A stretch of 64,000 nt of DNA, from NCBI RefSeq assembly GCF_958979055.1, contig NC_084890.1:372001-436000 (forward strand). Reading direction: 5' to 3'. The notes beneath the pieces were generated by a model. The model ran no database searches and was not told the origin of the DNA. It saw only the letters and a list, made by a program, of their open reading frames with translations. A program made the translations under genes and the position numbers. The DNA is from Alnus glutinosa. Lineage: Eukaryota > Streptophyta > Magnoliopsida > Fagales > Betulaceae. Shown here piece after piece: positions 57,945 to 64,000 of the stretch (the stretch's first letter is position 1; the number at the start of each line of letters is the position of its first letter).

Positions 57945-59165
57945 TCTAAAAGAAAAAGAGGAGAAAGAATGTCCAGAGAAATTTCTAGAAAGGGAGAGCT
58001 TTTCTGAGAGTTTGTTCATCAGGGGGAGGCTTTATGCCTCCCCTCTCGGGGTTGGTCTTCCCCCTAGTCCTCATGGGCTAGGGTGACTTTTGTTTATCTC
58101 AATGGTCTCCAATGGTGGGTATTGTTTTTCGCCCAACCTTTGGGTTGTGGAGCTTTTGGTCCCTCCCGATACTTGATCGGGTTAAGGTTGTTTTCTTTGG
58201 TTGGTTTTGTCTTTGTCTTTCTGTTTTGGTTCAAGCAGAAGGATTTTCAGGCTTTGGCTTGTGGGAAATGGCGGATGTTAGTGGGTCTCCAACAGAGTTG
58301 TTCTTTGATGCTAGATCTACAAGCCTCGATTGCGTGTTCTTCGATAGGAGCCTTTCTTCAATGGTCACTGGCCTCCTTCGGTCACGGTTGTCACTTAACG
58401 AGGCTGTGCGGCTCGTTCTTGCACAGGCGTGGCTTGCACGCGCCAGGGTGCTTCCTCCATGGGCTCGCATGTGAGGGTCACAACTTGTATATCCGGTCTC
58501 GGTTTGTGTCGTTCTGGGGCTCATGGAGGTCGTTTGATGCTGGATTAGTTCTCGGAGTAGACATGTGTTCTACAAGCGCTGGGCTCTGGCGACGGTTTTC
58601 CCGGAGCTTGAGTTTTCTGTGTTATTCTGTTTGTGTTTGTTCATTCTTGCTATTTGTCTCACGGTCTATCTTTAGTAGCTGCTTCAAATCCAGATCTTTC
58701 CGGACTTAGTGGTTAGAGATTTTTAAAGGGTGTGTTTGATAAGTAGTTGTGTTGTGGAATATTTATTTGAATAGTAGTAAGAAGTGATTGATGTGATATA
58801 AAATTTGATAATGTTTTATAGAAAAGTGAAAAAGTTTTGTTTTGTAGTGAATTTTTTTATTTGAATAATAATAAAAATAATTGATGTGACATAAAAAGTA
58901 TAAAAAAATTAGAATATTTTTTATTTGATGGGCAAAAAGACAATTATGAATAATTGGTAATGGCTTGCCAAACAGACCCATCTCTATTCATTAAATTAGT
59001 CTACGGGCATTGATGTAGCCTTCGGGCAATGAGTTCACCTTTTATTTCAGTATTTGTATTGGCCTTGTGTAATCCCCTATGCGGTTTCTTTCTCTACAAT
59101 GAAGGTTTTCGTTGTTGTTAAAAAAAAAAAAAGAAAAAAAAAAAGAAAAAGATAAAGATAAAGAT
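57945..59165 (+). mobile_element. Retroposon family R, copy 3
   Basis: The left part (GGGGGAGGCTTTATGCCTCC, then CTTTGGGTTGTGGAGCTTTT, GATGCTAGATCTACAAG and CAGATCTTTCCGG) follows the order of R1 and R2. It ends in an A-rich tail (59120-59160). GATAATGGGTAGAT lies just before the left end (about 57931) and just after the tail (59166), consistent with a target duplication of about 14 bases. A 257-bp MITE (58726-58982) is inserted in it. The 208-codon ORF at 58083-58709 has no recognisable protein similarity and is not kept in the other copies, so I do not call a gene. Confidence 0.7.
58726..58982. mobile_element. Small MITE with TTTG...CAAAC ends, copy 2
   Basis: It begins GGGTGTGTTTGATAAGTAG and ends GGCTTGCCAAACAGACCCA. 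The interior matches 20430-20660 (GTGATTGATGTGATATAAA, TTTTATAGAAAAGTGAAAA). Confidence 0.6.
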
Positions 59166-59189
59166 AATGGGTAGATTATTGGAAGGGCA

Positions 59190-59407
59190 TTTGAGTACTT
59201 TTAAAGTCCAAGAAGGGCAATTTGGTATAAGTCGTTCACCGTGACCCAACTCCTCTGACAACAAAAACAAGTACACAGAAACATCAGCCTCTCTGAGTCA
59301 CTGTGGAGTAGGAGAGAGACCAAACAAGCAAGACAACGCCGTTGCCATTGACGAGAGAAACTTGCTCCAGAAACACCAAGTACTAGTATTTTTACACCAG
59401 TCACCAG
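59190..59407 (+). other. Possible extra leader exon upstream of F-box D
   Basis: The stretch is GC-richer than its surroundings and ends in TCACCAG before GTACGCATG at 59408, a good donor. It holds no long open frame. It could be a leftover first exon of another gene or an alternative leader for copy D; copy B has nothing equivalent. Confidence 0.2.
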
Positions 59408-59717
59408 GTACGCATGCAATCAACAAACAAAATTTTACTACTTTTAGTTTCTGGCCGGCTACTTTGTTTTACAGTTGTCTTTTTTTTTTTTTTTTTTTTT
59501 AAATTCTCTTTCACAAAAAAAAAAATGGTGGAAGGGTAAACTTGTAAATATGCGTTAATAATTAGGTAAAAGCGTCAATGGGGATGATATATTTACTTTT
59601 TATTTAATTAAGCGTATATAGGAATAGAACTCCTATTTAATTCGCATATGTTTAGGAATCCTTCACCAGCCTTGATAGGGATTTGGATTCCTAAGAGAAT
59701 TGGGTTAAAAAAGCAGG

Positions 59718-60066
59718 CTTATATATATATATATATACATCGATCAGTTTACTACTTCACAACATAATTCCTACTTCTACTTGTCATCACAAGTTCTTCA
59801 CAATTTGTGTTGCCGTACGCCGTCGTCGTCGTCGTGTCTGCTGTGATCCGGCCAGCCCCTACAAAGCGCTAGCTGTACGTGGTCGAACACCCGACAATTG
59901 CAAGCTTTTGTTAAGAAACAAAGTCCAACTGCCCAACGCGGTACGTACGCTCAAGGTTGCTCTTCCTATCAATTTATTTAATTCCGAATAAAATACCATG
60001 TGTTTTCTTTACTCGTGGCCTGTTTCTTAATTGTCTGGTTTTTCAATTTTTCTTTTTATTTTCCAG
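59718..60066 (+). promoter_or_regulatory. F-box D promoter, leader exon and 5'-UTR intron
   Basis: A TATA-rich stretch (GGCTTATATATATATATATA at 59718-59737) precedes the leader. The leader ends in CCCAACGCG at 59940, the donor GTACGTACG begins at 59941, and the acceptor TTTTATTTTCCAG ends at 60066. It is nearly identical to the B leader apart from a longer TA run. Confidence 0.6.
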
Positions 60067-60211
60067 ACATAAAAACTTGAACTATATATTGATAGTTTTT
60101 CTTAAAAAAGAAAAAAAGAAAAAAGAAAGAAAAAAAATTGATTTGTGCTAATTAAATTGTGGTACTAGCTAGGACGTTTCTGCTGGCTTGGAGGAGGTTT
60201 TCAACCTTAAG

Positions 60212-63200
60212 ATGGAGTACAAAATCGACCGGATATCCGAATTGCCGGACCCTATTCTAGACCACATTCTATCCTTCATTCCCATTAAACAAATACTTCA
60301 ACTTAGTATTTTGTCCAAGAGATGGCAAAATGTCTGGACTTTGCTCACCATTCCAGAATTTGTGCAATACCAATTTACTAATAATTTGCGCAAGGTTACA
60401 CCCGAGGAAATCCAGGGAAAGAAACAAGGGTTCAAAAGTTTTGTGGAGAGATATTTACTAGGCCACTATAGGCAAAGACTAAGTATAAACAAGTTTAGGC
60501 TTAACATGATGTTGGATGATGAATCAGATTGTGCTCTTCTGAACCGTTGGATTGACTACCTTGTTGAATGCAATGTAAAAGAGTTGAATCTTCACGTATG
60601 GATGAATCGAAAGATTTATGAGTTTCCTAAGAATTGCTTTGAGTTGCCTGAGAGGGTTTTCGTAGCAAAATCAATAACTGAGCTGAAATTGTCCGGCTGT
60701 TGTAAGTTAAACTCATTTTACAATGATATTAACTTACCCTCTTTGAAAAAGTTGGTTTTGGATTCTTTTGTGGAAAATCAAGTTGTCCAAGCTCTTATTG
60801 ATGGTTGCCGTAATTTAGAAGAGATGATACTTGAATGTTGTTATGGGTTGAAAAGTATACAGGTCTCAGGTCTTTCTAAACTCATGGCCATTGAGTTGCT
60901 ACAAAATTCCGAACTTGAGAGTGTTGAGATCGAAGCATCAAATCTCGAATCTTTAGTTTTCAAGCTCACGAGACCATGCCAAATCAACCTAGGCCAGTGC
61001 GAAAGTCTAAACAAGTTATTATTATATTCATGCAGCATTACTGACAAATGGTTGCATGACGTTCTTTCTAAACATCCACTCATTGACTGCTTGTACCTAC
61101 GAGGTTGCAATTTGTTGAAAATGATTAAGATTTCAAGTCATTGCATGAAGAGTTTGGCCTTTATTGATTGCTCTGAGTTGGTTGAAGTTGACATTGTTAC
61201 TCCTAACTTACATAGGCTCGAGTATGATGGTGATTTTATATCATTTTCGTTGAATACTTCAAGTATATCAGAAGTTAGTCTTGCGTTTAGCGACTATGAT
61301 TTTTCGGATGTTGAGAAGATTGAATTCCTTGCAAATTTAAGTCATCCGAAATTATTAAATTGGCAAACTTTCACTGCTGAGGTACGTATTCAAGCTTAGT
61401 TTATTTGATTATTTTTATTTGTTTCCTGGTCTATGTGACTTTCTACACCAATTATTAGCACATATATTATACATCGCTAACACATGTTTTATTGTTTACT
61501 TTGTGAAGAATGTGATTAATATTGCCAAAGAATCAAGAGAAAACCTACCGTCCCCATTATATAGTGTTAAGCAATTGAAGCTGAAAGCATATTCTCTCTC
61601 TACAAGACAAATCCAAGAACTTGTGGATACCCTATTGTGGATTTGTCCTCTTCTAGAAATTCTTTTTATAGAATGGCAGTATGAGGAGGCAATTGACAAT
61701 ATATCATTCACATTTACAGAAAAAAAGGAAGACAATATATCATTCAAGGTATTGCATATGTTCATTTCTTATAATTTAAATACTTGCTCTTAATACCCTT
61801 TTTTTTTGTATTTGTTAGTTATGCTTCAAACAAAAATGCTAATGTAAAATGTCATTCTCTATTTTTATTTTTAATTTTTAATTTTTTTTTTTTTGTGACT
61901 AAATGGTGTCGGCTTTGGTTTAGTAGTTCCTCTCGCCGTTAATGATCTTCTAGAAAATATTTTTGGTATACATATTAATGGTTTGGGAATTTCATTAATA
62001 CACTCTTAAAATCCATAGGCTTAGAGTACCAGTAAACTTGTTTTCGTACCCAGTGGAGTCCTCCTAACCTTCTTCTTTCTTTACATGTAGGAATAATGTA
62101 TATTCTTTTTTAGGTGCTAAATGAGATCTCCAATTGGGGTTTCTCCTTGTTAGACGTGGCCATCTTATAAATTTTTACCCAACGAGGAAAGTAGTTTATA
62201 GAGAAAATTACGTATACCCTTTCATATTATCATTCTACTGTGGATGTCCTCTCAAATTATTAATTGTGTCAATCTCCTCCCTAACTACTAAAACAATGTC
62301 AATGTCCCTCAATTAAAAAAATACCCTTCATAAAATTAAAAAAAAAATTATCAAATTGATTAAAATAAAAAAGACAAAAACAATTATTTTAATATAAAAT
62401 AAATAGAGTAGAGCTATAAGGCACACGTTGATCACACTATTAACGGATTTTTGTGCCTATGTGGCACAAGGTGTGGTGACATGAAAGTGTTTGAGAAGCT
62501 TTTATAATTCTTCTCACCACACAATGTGCCACTTTGCATAAAAAGTCTAACAATAGTGTGATCAAAGTGTGCCTTATAGCACTACTTAAATACCAAAAAA
62601 GAATTTTTTTTTTTTTTTTTAATTTCTAAAAACTGAAAAATAAGGATAACTATTTTTTTTTAAAAAAAAAAAAAAACAAAACAAAAATCTAAATTAGAAA
62701 TAAAAAAGGAAAAGAAATGAAAAACCAACACTATATATATATATATATTTTTTTTTTTTCAATTTGATTGTTAATTTTATTTTTTAAAACAATTAATTTT
62801 TTTTTTAATTTTTTTCCATTTTATTTTTTAATATTTAGTTTAGCTTTTTTTTCTTTTTTCTTTCGAAAGTATAAGGATATTTTGTGTGATAAATTTTTAT
62901 AAGTGTAATTTCGTAACCATGTCGAATTCATCATTTTTAAAGTTCGGTAAATTTTTGGTACAATAATTCTAGTACTCTAGTGATAATTATTTTATACCAG
63001 CAGTTGTTATTTGATATTTTTTGGTTCATTTGTGGCACTAGCATTAGATGCTAAAAGTTAACAATGGCGGTATTGCAATATTATTGCATTAACTGAACTT
63101 TTCCTAACTAAAATTTATTGTCATTACTATCATGTTTTCACATTTTTAAATTCAATTTCAATAGCTTCTTTCTTCTGGGCTGCCCAAATTAAAGTAAATT

Positions 63201-63469
63201 GATGCGAACTTTTTGTCATTTTTGATAATGGTCCTAATTGTGTTCTCATATTTCAGTTCTCATACGAAAATCCTATTGACAATTTGGAAGATCCAAGTTG
63301 TTGCAAACTTATTCCAATTCTTTGTTGGCGTCATTGCCTAAAGACTATCAAGATTGAAAATTCAAGAGGATCTATAGAAGAAGATACTCTAAAGAAGTAT
63401 TTTTTCGATAATGCAGAAATATTAGAGAGCTTCCATTATTTGAAAGGATCTGTATCGCTTAAAGTTTAA
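60212..63469 (+). CDS. F-box/LRR/FBD-like protein, copy D (intact)
   Basis: Exons 60212-61381, 61509-61748 and 63257-63469 join in phase 0 to give 540 residues, the same length as copy B. The F-box (residues about 4-45, identical to B) is followed by the irregular LRR region and the FBD-like tail ending LKKYFFDNAEILESF. Replacements relative to B are scattered through the LRR part (for example HVWMNRK for HVWKDQK, and ELLQNSELE for GLLQNSQLE). By hand count there are about 21 amino-acid changes and about 16 silent changes in exon 1, so the protein is evolving under relaxed but probably still present constraint. Both the promoter and intron 2 are shared with B, including a MITE. It would act as an SCF substrate receptor; the target is unknown. 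Confidence 0.9.
62413..62580. mobile_element. Hairpin MITE in intron 2 of F-box D
   Basis: The ends GCTATAAGGCACAC and GTGTGCCTTATAGC are perfect inverted repeats of 14 bases. It is the same element as at 14781-14943 in copy B. Confidence 0.8.
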
Positions 63470-64000
63470 TGAGATCAAGAACCGTAGAAAATGTTCAACT
63501 TGTGTGTAACTTTAGTGAATTTTTTTTTTGAATGATGCAACTATATTGATAGATTATCGCTAAAGTTTTAAAGCAGTATTGCTCAATAAAGCAATTTTCA
63601 AATTCTTCGATCATTTTACTTCAATGACTGAAATTATAGACTTCGGCTTTTCTAACCATCAGAACCAATGCCAAGTACAGGTTTTTTTTTTTTTTTTTTT
63701 GTTAGAGCATTCCTAATTATGCATTTCTCTTTTTTAACTAGAATAACTAAGTAAAGTCATAAAAAAAGCCTTCCATCCCATTATCTATTAAAAATGCAGA
63801 GCCCCTCATTAGGGGCAATAGACATTACCCTCCACCACCTACTCATTAAACATTTTGGGCATTTCTCTTTTTTAACCAGAATAACTGAGTATAATTTTTT
63901 TTATTTATTGGATTAGAGCATTCTGAATGGATTATGCATATTTCACATTTAACTAAAATAGCTAAGCAAAATAATTAAAAAGCCTTTCATCCCATTATCT
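63470..64000. repeat. D 3' flank, duplicate of the B 3' flank
   Basis: It matches 15735-16279 to the window edge, including the T run and the two GAGCATTC-type repeats. The duplication therefore extends beyond the window. No gene is seen. Confidence 0.6.

Noticed and set aside
58083-58709. 208-codon ORF as a new gene
   Set aside because: It lies inside retroposon R3, is not conserved in R1 or R2, overlaps other long frames on both strands and has no protein motif I recognise.

Overview
This is nuclear DNA of a flowering plant, most likely a woody eudicot. The evidence is AT-rich intergenic sequence, GT-AG introns with plant-type AT/T-rich bodies, a plant AGCVIII kinase, a plant F-box/LRR family, a P-class PPR gene and a dense load of plant transposons. 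I cannot name the species; a rosid tree is a guess from the repeat types. Positions 45949-46148 are a 200-base assembly gap.

Host genes are few. The window opens in the last exon of a D6PK/PVPK-like AGC kinase (435-1311). Four copies of one three-exon F-box/LRR/FBD-like gene follow, all on the plus strand: A (6826-10470, one frameshift), B (12680-15734, intact), C (32570-36680, pseudogene split by transposons) and D (60212-63469, intact). A short orphan fragment lies near 45.1 kb. B and D, with promoter, introns and 3' flank, are a recent duplication about 47.5 kb apart. All four carry the same TATA box, leader exon and 5'-UTR intron. A small four-exon gene at 40206-40894 is a shortened relative of the DUF866/C1orf123 CXXC zinc-binding family. 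A rearranged pseudogene copy of it lies at 18.1-19.0 kb. A PPR gene (47836-49379) has an open N-terminal part and a decayed C-terminal end.

The rest is mostly mobile DNA. The centrepiece is a 6.58-kb hAT element (24085-30663) with matching ends, a perfect 8-bp target duplication and what reads as an undamaged four-exon, 710-residue BED/hAT transposase. It sits inside a smaller non-autonomous hAT whose uninterrupted sister is at 43513-44475, and it carries tandem pieces of that host element's interior. Other elements are a 754-bp Mutator-like foldback MITE with a 9-bp target duplication, Harbinger-like elements (one splitting F-box copy C), a 3.1-kb solo LTR with a 5-bp target duplication, 5'-truncated L1 LINEs, an apparently unnamed poly-A retroposon family (three copies) and several hairpin MITEs.

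Layout: 1-1.3 kb kinase; 1.3-6.1 kb repeats; 6.1-17.3 kb F-box A and B; 17.3-19 kb L1 remnant and CXXC pseudogene; 20-31 kb DNA transposons; 31.7-37.4 kb F-box C; 37.7-45 kb retroposons, CXXC gene and non-autonomous hAT; 45-51 kb MITE cluster, PPR gene and L1; 51.4-55 kb Harbinger-like element with solo LTR; 55.9-59.2 kb MITEs and retroposon; 59.4-64 kb F-box D. Apart from the F-box family, which would act as SCF ubiquitin-ligase adaptors, the host genes show no shared pathway.
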